A stretch of DNA of 5,564 nucleotides, taken from positions 1 to 5,564 of the forward strand of contig JAFYOK010000143.1 of assembly GCA_017560175.1 (NCBI GenBank), given 5' to 3'. The notes under the pieces are model-generated. The model saw only the letters and a list, made by a program, of their open reading frames with translations. It did not search any database and had not been told where the DNA came from. Positions 1 to 4,823 of the stretch are shown here, piece by piece. The DNA comes from Clostridia bacterium. Lineage in GTDB: Bacteria > Bacillota > Clostridia > Oscillospirales > Butyricicoccaceae. The stretch's first letter is position 1, and every line of letters starts with the position of its first letter. Made by a program: the position numbers and the translations under genes.

Positions 1-1
1 C

Positions 2-139
2 GGCTGCGGTCACGATCATCACGAGCATCACCACCACGAGGGCGAATGCTCCTGCGGCTGCGGTCAAGAGCACCACGAGCATCATCACCACGACGGCGAG
101 TGCTCCTGCGGCTGCGGTCACGACCACGGCCACCACCAT
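2..139 (+). repeat. 54-bp in-frame tandem repeat encoding a His/Cys-rich metal-binding region
   Basis: Two complete 54-bp units (2-55 and 56-109) and a partial third (110 to about 139) lie head to tail and in frame. Each begins GGCTGCGGTCA and encodes 18 residues of the form GCG-x-x-HHEHHHH-x-GECSC. The third unit decays after GCGHDHGHHH. Units 1 and 2 differ at a handful of bases, several of them silent (CAC/CAT, GAA/GAG). The array may continue beyond the left edge. Confidence 0.9.
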
Positions 140-430
140 GCCGACGAAGTCTTCACCAGCTGGGGTCGCGAAACCGCCCTGCCCTTCTCCAAGGCTGAAC
201 TGGAGCACATTCTGGAAGAACTGGACGACAGCAGCAAGTATGGCATGATCCTGCGTGCCAAGGGCATCGTTCCTGCTTCCGATGCAGAAAATACATGGTA
301 TCACTTTGACTACACCCCCGGCGAGGGTCAGATCCGCACCGGCGCTGCCGACTATACCGGCCGCCTCTGTGTCATCGGCTCCAAGATCGACGAAGCTGCC
401 ATCGGCAATCTGTTCGATACCCGCGCCTGA
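2..430 (+). CDS. COG0523/CobW-family metallochaperone GTPase, C-terminal part (5' end outside window)
   Basis: Only the last 142 residues are present; the reading frame is open from base 2 to TGA 428-430. Window residues 1-46 are a His/Cys/acidic-rich stretch (runs such as HHEHHHH alternating with GECSCGCG). This is followed by about 95 residues resembling a CobW C-terminal domain, with the segments EVFTSWGRE, ILRAKGIVP, WYHFDY and GRLCVIGSKID. In COG0523 proteins the missing N-terminal half carries the P-loop GTPase and a GCxCC metal site, and a His-rich linker before the C-terminal domain typically binds zinc, nickel or cobalt. The family inserts metals or supports metal homeostasis in the cytoplasm. 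The downstream gene starts 31 nt later on the same strand with no terminator between, so the two are probably co-transcribed. The metal is not determinable here; zinc is the commonest link. Family assignment is firm, the exact role is not. Confidence 0.85.
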   Translation, partial: GCGHDHHEHHHHEGECSCGCGQEHHEHHHHDGECSCGCGHDHGHHHADEVFTSWGRETALPFSKAELEHILEELDDSSKYGMILRAKGIVPASDAENTWYHFDYTPGEGQIRTGAADYTGRLCVIGSKIDEAAIGNLFDTRA

Positions 431-461
431 TATCCCATTTCAATAAAGGAGGCACATTCCA

Positions 462-1403
462 ATGGAAATGCCTGTATATATCTTCTCGGGTTTCCTCGAC
501 AGCGGTAAGACCACCTTTGCCACCGGCACGCTGACCGACCCGAACTTCACCGACAACTGCCGTACCCTCCTGCTGCTCTGCGAAGAGGGCATGGAGGAAT
601 ATCCCATGGACGAGCTGGCAGCCAATAATGTCGTTGTCGAAATCATCGAGGACGAAGACGACATCAATGTTTTCCGCCTCAATGAGCTGGAGCGCATCCA
701 CCGCCCCGATCAGATCGTTGTGGAATACAACGGTATGTGGGAGCTGGCCAAGTTTGAAGCCAATATGCCGGCCAACTGGGTCATCTACCAGCAGATCGCC
801 CTGATCGATGCCCCCACCTTTGGCATGTATGTCAAGAACATGGGCGCCATCATGATGGAAAAGCTGATGGGTGCCGACATGATCATCTTCAACCGCACCA
901 CCCCCGAGCTGGCCGAAAGTCTGCGCAAGCGCAACCTCAAGATGGTCAACCGCCGTGCCGAGATCTTCATGTCCTTTGAGGACGGCCATGACGAAGAATA
1001 TGACGACGGCTCCATCTCCCCCTTCGACCTGCGCCTCGACCATCTGGACATCGGCGATGATGAATTTGCCTTCTTCTATGTCGATGTACTGGAGCATCCC
1101 GAGCGCTACGAAGGCAAGACGGTCTCCTTTGTCGGCCGCGTCGCCAAGGACAACCGCTTCCCCAAGGGCAGCTTTGTTGCCGGCCGCCATGCCATGGTCT
1201 GCTGCGAAGAGGACATCACCTTCCTGGGTCTCATCTGCATGGCCCCCGATGTACTGGACAAGATCCATACCCGCGATTGGGTCCGCGTCACCGCCGCCGT
1301 CCGCGCAGAAGAGATCGCCCTCTACGATGGCATCGGCCCCATGTTCTACCCCGAAAGCGTCGAGCTCTGCGAGCAGCCCGACCCCGAACTGGTACAGTTT
1401 TAA
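462..1403 (+). CDS. Degenerate CobW-like P-loop protein fused to a DUF1980/TIGR03943-like C-terminal domain
   Basis: The 313-residue product starts at ATG 462, placed 9 nt after AAAGGAGG (445-452). Residues 5-19 hold a Walker A loop, GFLDSGKTT (G10, G15, K16, T17), in the CobW position (usual form GFLGAGKTT). The other CobW signatures are altered: the region that should carry GCxCC reads VVVEIIEDEDD (57-67), the usual ETSG is EYNG (88-91), and NKxD is NRTT (144-147). Residues about 202-305 (FFYVDVLEHPERYEGKTVSFVGRV onward, with a Cys pair at 247-248) resemble the soluble C-terminal half of the TIGR03943/DUF1980 proteins, which are often encoded beside a YcgQ/YcgR-type permease in zinc-linked loci. 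It probably acts with the CobW protein encoded just upstream. Nucleotide binding is plausible; canonical guanine specificity and Cys-based metal transfer are doubtful. Family assignment is from recall of motifs; the function is unknown. Confidence 0.75.
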   Translation: MEMPVYIFSGFLDSGKTTFATGTLTDPNFTDNCRTLLLLCEEGMEEYPMDELAANNVVVEIIEDEDDINVFRLNELERIHRPDQIVVEYNGMWELAKFEANMPANWVIYQQIALIDAPTFGMYVKNMGAIMMEKLMGADMIIFNRTTPELAESLRKRNLKMVNRRAEIFMSFEDGHDEEYDDGSISPFDLRLDHLDIGDDEFAFFYVDVLEHPERYEGKTVSFVGRVAKDNRFPKGSFVAGRHAMVCCEEDITFLGLICMAPDVLDKIHTRDWVRVTAAVRAEEIALYDGIGPMFYPESVELCEQPDPELVQF

Positions 1404-1420
1404 AGTTTGATCTATGCATA

Positions 1421-1450
1421 AAAGACTGCCCTCCCGGGCAGTCTTTTTTT
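1421..1450 (+). terminator. Rho-independent terminator of the CobW operon
   Basis: A perfect 11-bp stem, AAAGACTGCCC (1421-1431) pairing with GGGCAGTCTTT (1436-1446), encloses a TCCC loop and runs into a T tract (1444-1450). It begins 17 nt after the stop codon of the DUF1980 fusion gene. Confidence 0.93.
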
Positions 1451-1479
1451 ATGCGCTGATATAAACATGCACCGAACTA

Positions 1480-1574
1480 TGTAGGGGCCGATGCCCACAT
1501 CGGCCCGAGGTTAACCGTAGGCAGAGTGATATACATTTGCTCAGCACGGGACGCAGAGGGCTGCGTCCCCTACA
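1480..1574. repeat. 95-bp paired inverted hairpin (REP/BIME-like) element
   Basis: Two 28-nt arms (1480-1507 and 1547-1574) lie in opposite orientation, separated by 39 nt. The outer ends are perfect inverted repeats, TGTAGGGG and CCCCTACA. Each arm is itself a hairpin with a 9-bp stem: GGGCCGATG / CATCGGCCC around CCCA in the first, and, read on the minus strand, GGGACGCAG / CTGCGTCCC around CCCT in the second. The arms agree at 21 of 28 positions, and three stem pairs differ with the partner base changed to match. It sits in the 330-bp gene-free stretch 1404-1733. From memory, GTAGGGG-type hairpins are abundant between genes in related gut Clostridia. No transposase is nearby, and whether it is mobilised is unknown. 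Confidence 0.8.
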
Positions 1575-1654
1575 AGGTCCTGGCGATTGTTTATAGTCAG
1601 CTGCCGCGACATAAGGCTTCCCTAACCCCCATCAAAAAACTTTCAAAAACCCTA

Positions 1655-1683
1655 TTGACAATCATATACCCGTGTAGTATACT
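1655..1683 (+). promoter_or_regulatory. Sigma-A promoter of the short-chain dehydrogenase gene
   Basis: A perfect -35 box TTGACA (1655-1660), a 17-nt spacer and -10 TATACT (1678-1683) lie about 50 nt before the start codon. Two A tracts (1634-1639 and 1645-1649) just upstream could act as an UP element. Transcription should start near 1690. This is one of the strongest-looking promoters in the window. Confidence 0.92.
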
Positions 1684-1733
1684 TTAGTCAAGAAGAAAAG
1701 ATACAAAAAAGGTGTAATATAGGAGGAAGAACA

Positions 1734-2483
1734 ATGAAGAGACTGGAAAACAAAGTCGCCATCGTCACCGGCGGTTCCCGCGGCATCGGTTATGCCACCG
1801 TACAGGCTTTCCTTCGTGAAGGCGCCACCGTTATTCTGGCCGCCAGCAGCCCTGCATCGGCACAGAAAGCTGTCGATCAGCTCCGTCTGGAGTTCCCCAA
1901 TGCTGTCATCGATGGTATCGCTCCCGATCTGAGCAATTACGAAGACGTCAAGGCCACCTTTGAAAAGGTCATCGAGACCCACGGCAAGGTTGACATTCTG
2001 GTCAACAATGCCGGTATGGCCGAAAGCACACCCTTTATGAACTATACCGAAGAGACCTTCGACAAGGTCATCGATCTCAATGTCCGCGCCCTCTACCACA
2101 CAACCCGTGCCATCGTCGACCACATGGCCGAGCGCGGCAGCGGCGTCATCCTCAATACCTCTTCCATGGTCGGCCAGCATGGCCAGCCTGCCGGTATTGC
2201 CTACCCCACTTCCAAGTTCGCCGTCAACGGTTTCACCCGTTCGCTGGCCCGTGAGCTTGGCCCCAAGGGTATCCGCGTCAATGCCGTTGCCCCCGGCATC
2301 ACCGAGACCGACATGATGAAGGCCGTTCCCAAGGCGGTCATCGATCCCCTCATCGCCGAGATCCCCCTCCGCCGTCTGGGTCAGCCCGAAGACATCGCCA
2401 ATGCCTTCCTCTTCCTGGCCTCCGACGAAGCATCCTATATCACAGGCAACATCCTCTCTGTCGACGGTGCTGCCAGAAGCTAA
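1734..2483 (+). CDS. Short-chain dehydrogenase/reductase (SDR), FabG/BaiA-like
   Basis: The 249-residue product has the normal length for a classical SDR. ATG 1734 follows AGGAGG (1721-1726) by 7 nt. The Rossmann fold is complete: TGGSRGIG (12-19) binds the dinucleotide, NNAG (91-94) stabilises the central sheet, and the catalytic tetrad is N116, S144, Y157, K161 (YPTSK). The substrate loop follows PGI (187-189). There is no acidic residue at the end of the second strand (AAS, 36-38), and R16 sits in the Gly-rich loop; by general SDR rules this favours NADP(H), but it is not proof. It would reduce or oxidise a keto/hydroxyl group in the cytoplasm. Segments such as IAPDL, GVILNTSS and the C-terminal SVDGA recall BaiA-type bile-acid 3-alpha-hydroxysteroid dehydrogenases as well as FabG. 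No fatty-acid or bai gene adjoins it, and it has its own promoter and terminator, so the substrate is unknown. Confidence 0.9.
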   Translation: MKRLENKVAIVTGGSRGIGYATVQAFLREGATVILAASSPASAQKAVDQLRLEFPNAVIDGIAPDLSNYEDVKATFEKVIETHGKVDILVNNAGMAESTPFMNYTEETFDKVIDLNVRALYHTTRAIVDHMAERGSGVILNTSSMVGQHGQPAGIAYPTSKFAVNGFTRSLARELGPKGIRVNAVAPGITETDMMKAVPKAVIDPLIAEIPLRRLGQPEDIANAFLFLASDEASYITGNILSVDGAARS

Positions 2484-2492
2484 GCCAACCCC

Positions 2493-2533
2493 AAGAAAAA
2501 TATCGAGTTGTTGTTACCTAAGATATTCTTCTT
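2493..2533 (+). other. AT-rich stem-loop in the 3' region of the SDR transcript
   Basis: AAGAAAAATATC (2493-2504) can pair with GATATTCTTCTT (2522-2533) at 11 of 12 positions around a 17-nt loop, beginning 9 nt after the SDR stop codon. It lacks a GC-rich base and a clear T run, so it may be an mRNA end-stabilising or processing hairpin rather than a terminator. It could also be chance in AT-rich DNA. Confidence 0.35.
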
Positions 2534-2567
2534 TCCTCTCATAATCTTTCACACACCCAAAGGAAAG

Positions 2568-2591
2568 GCCGCCCCAAAAGGGCGGCATTTT
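2568..2591 (+). terminator. Probable terminator of the SDR gene
   Basis: A 7-bp all-GC stem, GCCGCCC (2568-2574) with GGGCGGC (2580-2586), encloses CAAAA and is followed by ATTTTCC. The T run is short, so termination may be partial. It is 85 nt after the SDR stop and 30 nt before the rubrerythrin -35 box. Confidence 0.7.
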
Positions 2592-2621
2592 CCTGCGTTG
2601 CTGCTTTATTTCATTTTCTCA

Positions 2622-2650
2622 TTGACTTTATAAAAGCACATGGGTATAAT
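2622..2650 (+). promoter_or_regulatory. Sigma-A promoter of the rubrerythrin gene
   Basis: -35 TTGACT (2622-2627), 17-nt spacer and perfect -10 TATAAT (2645-2650). Expected start of transcription is near 2657, giving an untranslated leader of about 55 nt. Confidence 0.92.
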
Positions 2651-2681
2651 ATGGATTATCACCCCATATTGTATACTATGG
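2642..2681. promoter_or_regulatory. Candidate operator: two dyads over the -10 box and start site of rubrerythrin
   Basis: GGGTATAAT (2642-2650) is mirrored by ATTAT-C-ACCC (2655-2664) with one extra base, around a 4-nt centre that covers the -10 box to about +7. Directly after it, an 18-bp imperfect palindrome, CCATA...TATGG (2664-2681), is self-complementary at 14 of 18 positions. The placement fits repressor binding. In many anaerobes and Firmicutes PerR, or another peroxide or redox sensor, controls rubrerythrin, but the half-site spacing here is not that of a standard PerR box. No regulator is assigned. Confidence 0.4.
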
Positions 2682-2698
2682 TAATTTTTAATCATAAT

Positions 2699-2703
2699 GG
2701 AGG
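2699..2703 (+). promoter_or_regulatory. Ribosome binding site that fixes the rubrerythrin start
   Basis: GGAGG lies 8 nt before ATG 2712. An in-frame upstream ATG at 2697 overlaps this site and has no ribosome binding site of its own, so 2712 is the likely start. Confidence 0.85.
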
Positions 2704-2711
2704 AAAAATTT

Positions 2712-3371
2712 ATGGAAAAGTGGAAGTGCTCTGTTTGCGGTTATATCCATGAAGGCCCCCTGCCTGCCGACTTCGCCTGCCCCCGCTGCAAGAAGCCTGC
2801 CGAAGTCTTTGTAAAGCTGGAGGAAGCGCCCAAGAAGAATCCCTATGCCGGCACCAAGACCGAGCAGAACCTGTGGGAAGCCTTTGCCGGTGAGTCCATG
2901 GCCAGAAATAAATACACCTACTTTGCATCGGTCGCCAAGAAGGCCGGCTTTGAGCAGATCGCTGCCCTCTTCCTGCAGACTGCCGAGAACGAGAAGGAAC
3001 ATGCCAAGCTGTGGTTCAAGGAACTGGGCGAACTGGGCGACACCGCCGAGAACCTGCTCCATGCCGCAGAGGGTGAAAACTCCGAGTGGACCGATATGTA
3101 TGCACGCATGGCCAAGGAAGCCGATGAAGAAGGTTTCCACGAACTGGCCGAGACCTTCCGTGGCGTTGCTGCCGTCGAGAAGGCACACGAAGAGCGCTAT
3201 CTGGCCCTGCTCAACAACGTCAAGAACAATGCTGTCTTCCTCAAGCCCGACGAGCAGATCTGGGAATGCCGCAACTGCGGTCATCTGGCTGTCGGCACAC
3301 AGGCGCCCGATGTCTGCCCCGTCTGCAAGCATCCTCAGGCCTACTTCGAAGTCAGAAAAGAGAATTACTAA
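2712..3371 (+). CDS. rbr: Rubrerythrin with rubredoxin-like domains at both ends
   Basis: The 219-residue product is longer than the classical form of about 190. Residues 4-35 form an N-terminal rubredoxin-like knuckle module with Cys 6, 9, 23 and 26 (CSVCG...CPRC). Residues about 48-170 are the ferritin-like four-helix diiron domain, with expected ligands E61, E94 and H97 (ENEKEH), E122 and E125 (GENSE), and E156 and H159 (EKAH). A C-terminal rubredoxin domain carries Cys 186, 189, 202 and 205 (CRNCG...CPVC). Rubrerythrins reduce hydrogen peroxide to water in the cytoplasm of anaerobes, taking electrons from rubredoxin or NAD(P)H:rubredoxin reductases. The N-terminal module may act as a built-in electron donor (inference). 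All metal ligands are intact. The gene is monocistronic with its own promoter and terminator, and dyads over the start site suggest control, presumably by peroxide or redox state. Confidence 0.95.
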   Translation: MEKWKCSVCGYIHEGPLPADFACPRCKKPAEVFVKLEEAPKKNPYAGTKTEQNLWEAFAGESMARNKYTYFASVAKKAGFEQIAALFLQTAENEKEHAKLWFKELGELGDTAENLLHAAEGENSEWTDMYARMAKEADEEGFHELAETFRGVAAVEKAHEERYLALLNNVKNNAVFLKPDEQIWECRNCGHLAVGTQAPDVCPVCKHPQAYFEVRKENY

Positions 3372-3391
3372 TTTCCTGTATAGCATAAAAG

Positions 3392-3419
3392 AAAGCCGCT
3401 GCAACCGCAGCGGCTTTTT
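3392..3419. terminator. Bidirectional terminator between rubrerythrin and the convergent HAD-DUF1653 unit
   Basis: A perfect 11-bp stem, AAAGCCGCTGC (3392-3402) with GCAGCGGCTTT (3407-3417), has loop AACC and runs into TTTTT then GTTGTTTTG on the plus strand. Read on the minus strand the stem ends in CTTTCTTTTAT, so it can also stop transcription coming from the DUF1653 gene. Confidence 0.92.
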
Positions 3420-3450
3420 GTTGTTTTGTATCAACAGGTACTGAGCCAAT

Positions 3451-3474
3451 GAGCCTTCCCTTGGGGGAAGGCTC
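3451..3474. repeat. Short hairpin repeat, CCTTCCC family, copy 1
   Basis: A perfect 10-bp stem, GAGCCTTCCC (3451-3460) with GGGAAGGCTC (3465-3474), has loop TTGG. It begins 1 nt past the DUF1653 stop codon on the minus strand and has no T tract there (ATTGGCTC follows). Its core AGCCTTCCC...GGGGGAAGG recurs at 5425-5443. It may protect the 3' end of the minus-strand transcript or help termination. Confidence 0.7.
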
Positions 3475-3475
3475 C

Positions 3476-3706
3476 CTATTCCTCAATCAATTCAAATCGA
3501 TCCTGCTGAGTGGCATCGGGGTATTTCTCCCGATCGACCGGGCTGAAAAACAGGTCAAAGGGGCGCACCCACAGGGCATAATCGCCGTACTCTGCCTGAT
3601 ATACCACCATCTGCTCCCCTGTTTCGCTATGCTTGGCAATGGCGAGGAGGCGGTATTCTTTATTTTTAAAATGACGGTATTTTCCGCCAATGCGAACTTC
3701 CTGCAT
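3476..3706 (-). CDS. Small DUF1653-domain protein
   Basis: The 76-residue product matches the whole length of a DUF1653 domain, with typical segments GGKYRHFKNKEYRLLAIAKHSE, VVYQAEYG and LWVRPFDLFF. The family is a small beta-rich, SH3-like fold of unknown function, often found alone or beside enzymes. There is no signal peptide or membrane segment, so it is presumably cytoplasmic. Its ATG (3706-3704) is 3 nt after the HAD stop codon, and its AGGAG (3719-3715) lies inside the end of the HAD gene, so the two are co-transcribed and probably translationally coupled. The conserved aromatic and charged residues hint at ligand binding, but no substrate can be named. Confidence 0.88.
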   Translation of the reverse strand: MQEVRIGGKYRHFKNKEYRLLAIAKHSETGEQMVVYQAEYGDYALWVRPFDLFFSPVDREKYPDATQQDRFELIEE

Positions 3707-3709
3707 GGG

Positions 3710-4627
3710 TCACACTCCTGTTGTCAGATGACGGGGAATATCGGAAACAGCTGCCGCCAGATGGCTGCGCTCGTTTTCATAAATGCGCTCGGCAAACTCT
3801 AAAATCTTATTCTCGATCCACATACTGGCCGTTGTGCCTTCGGAATAATCGGCTTCGGCAAACATGTGGATGCGGCCATCCATGCGCATCTGCTCCACCT
3901 GGCGCATGGCTTTGCGGTCGCCCTTGGGATAAATGGCAAAGGTCGAACCGCCTCTTGCCCCCAGCAGCGAGAAGGCCGGGATATCGCTGGGGCCATCGGC
4001 CACATAGATCATATTCTCAAATCGAACGCGGCGCACCGATTCGGCCATCTTGGAATTGACATCGATGTGCGGATTCTGCGGCACACCCTTGTTGATCTCA
4101 AAAATGGCACGGGTCTTGGAGGTATTGTCGATGGTATAGCCCAATTCGCTGATGATGGGCTGTCCATCCTGTTCGCTCTCTATAAACTCACAGCCCCATA
4201 CGGCTTCCACATGCTCCATGACGGCCGAACCGCGGATGATCTCGGCCATGCCTGTGGAGACGATATAGTGTTCCACCTTGATGTCGTATTCCCGATAACG
4301 AGGCTCGGAAGCGATCAGCGCCTTGGTGCGCTCGAAGATCCCGGGAATGCCGTTGTAAAAGATCAGCTGCCGGCCATAGCTGCGCAGCTTCTCATTGTTA
4401 AGACCGGGGAAGGTACCATTCTTTGCACAGTTGATAAAATGGTTGAGGTAAATGGTCTCGCGGTTGACCCGTACCCCCTGCGTTTGCAGATAGTGCTGGG
4501 GCAAGGCCTCGACCTCCGCCCAGAAATCGGCAGAGTTTACGCCATACTCCCGAAAGATGGGGTCCTGCATATAGCCGTTGACCAGCGTTTTGTCAAAGTC
4601 CCAGATGACAGCAATGATATTGGCCAT
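3710..4627 (-). CDS. HAD-superfamily hydrolase (phosphatase-like)
   Basis: The 305-residue product starts at ATG 4627-4625, 7 nt after AAGGAGG (4641-4635). A longer start at 4645 would place that ribosome binding site inside the gene and is rejected. All four HAD motifs are visible: I, DFDKTL with nucleophile D10 and acid D12; II, S124 in VSTG; III, K171 in TSKTR; IV, DGPSD with D211 and D215. The roughly 100-residue insertion between motifs I and II is a cap domain of the phosphoserine-phosphatase-like (C1) sort and should set substrate choice. The enzyme most likely removes phosphate from a small metabolite in the cytoplasm with Mg2+. It is divergent from niaR across a 196-bp gap and coupled to DUF1653. 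The substrate is unknown; a nucleotide or NAD-related phosphate is a guess from the neighbour only. Confidence 0.88.
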   Translation of the reverse strand: MANIIAVIWDFDKTLVNGYMQDPIFREYGVNSADFWAEVEALPQHYLQTQGVRVNRETIYLNHFINCAKNGTFPGLNNEKLRSYGRQLIFYNGIPGIFERTKALIASEPRYREYDIKVEHYIVSTGMAEIIRGSAVMEHVEAVWGCEFIESEQDGQPIISELGYTIDNTSKTRAIFEINKGVPQNPHIDVNSKMAESVRRVRFENMIYVADGPSDIPAFSLLGARGGSTFAIYPKGDRKAMRQVEQMRMDGRIHMFAEADYSEGTTASMWIENKILEFAERIYENERSHLAAAVSDIPRHLTTGV

Positions 4628-4634
4628 AAAATTG

Positions 4635-4641
4635 CCTCCTT
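4635..4641 (-). promoter_or_regulatory. Ribosome binding site that fixes the HAD start
   Basis: AAGGAGG on the minus strand, 7 nt before ATG 4627. It overlaps the start of the longer open frame (ATG 4645), which argues for the shorter product. Confidence 0.85.
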
Positions 4642-4663
4642 CCACGCATTCCTATACATATAT

Positions 4664-4692
4664 ATTATACAATGCATTCACTTCTCATGCAA
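4664..4692 (-). promoter_or_regulatory. Sigma-A promoter of the HAD-DUF1653 operon
   Basis: Read on the minus strand: -35 TTGCAT (4692-4687), 17-nt spacer and perfect -10 TATAAT (4669-4664). Transcription should start near 4657, about 30 nt before the start codon. Confidence 0.85.
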
Positions 4693-4725
4693 CATACACT
4701 AAGGACGCAAAATGCTGCCATTCAG

Positions 4726-4744
4726 GCTGCAGGGGTCTTGCAGC
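4726..4744. promoter_or_regulatory. Dyad between the divergent HAD and niaR promoters
   Basis: GCTGCA (4726-4731) and TGCAGC (4739-4744) form a perfect 6-bp inverted repeat with a 7-nt centre, lying between the two -35 boxes and 11 nt upstream of the niaR -35. It could be a regulator site for either promoter, or chance. Confidence 0.25.
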
Positions 4745-4754
4745 GCCCTCCCTC

Positions 4755-4784
4755 TTGACGAAGATGCCCCTTTTGTTTTACAAT
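4755..4784 (+). promoter_or_regulatory. Sigma-A promoter of niaR
   Basis: -35 TTGACG (4755-4760), 18-nt spacer and -10 TACAAT (4779-4784). Transcription should begin near 4791, giving a leader of about 33 nt. Confidence 0.8.
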
Positions 4785-4823
4785 ATTTTCAGAGAAACTG
4801 ACCCATGAAACGGAGGAATTTCT

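Noticed and set aside
2..139. CRISPR array suggested by regular repeats at the left edge
   Set aside because: The 54-bp units are contiguous, without spacers, and read in frame as a His/Cys-rich protein segment.
372..1268. Long open frame on the minus strand (298 codons)
   Set aside because: It lies opposite the clear CobW and DUF1980-fusion genes, has no ribosome binding site or family motif, and is explained by GC-biased codon use of the plus-strand genes.
1509..1516. GGTTAACC palindrome between the paired hairpin arms
   Set aside because: An 8-bp palindrome is expected by chance and has no positional relation to a promoter.
2697..2711. Upstream start for rubrerythrin adding five residues
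   Set aside because: This ATG overlaps the GGAGG that serves ATG 2712 and lacks its own ribosome binding site; family proteins begin just before the first Cys pair.
3449..3802. Plus-strand open frame of 117 codons after rubrerythrin
   Set aside because: It runs through the hairpin repeat and antisense to the DUF1653 gene, with no ribosome binding site or recognisable domain.
3866..4702. Plus-strand open frame (278 codons) over the HAD gene
   Set aside because: It is antisense to a gene with all four HAD motifs, has no ribosome binding site, and crosses the HAD promoter.
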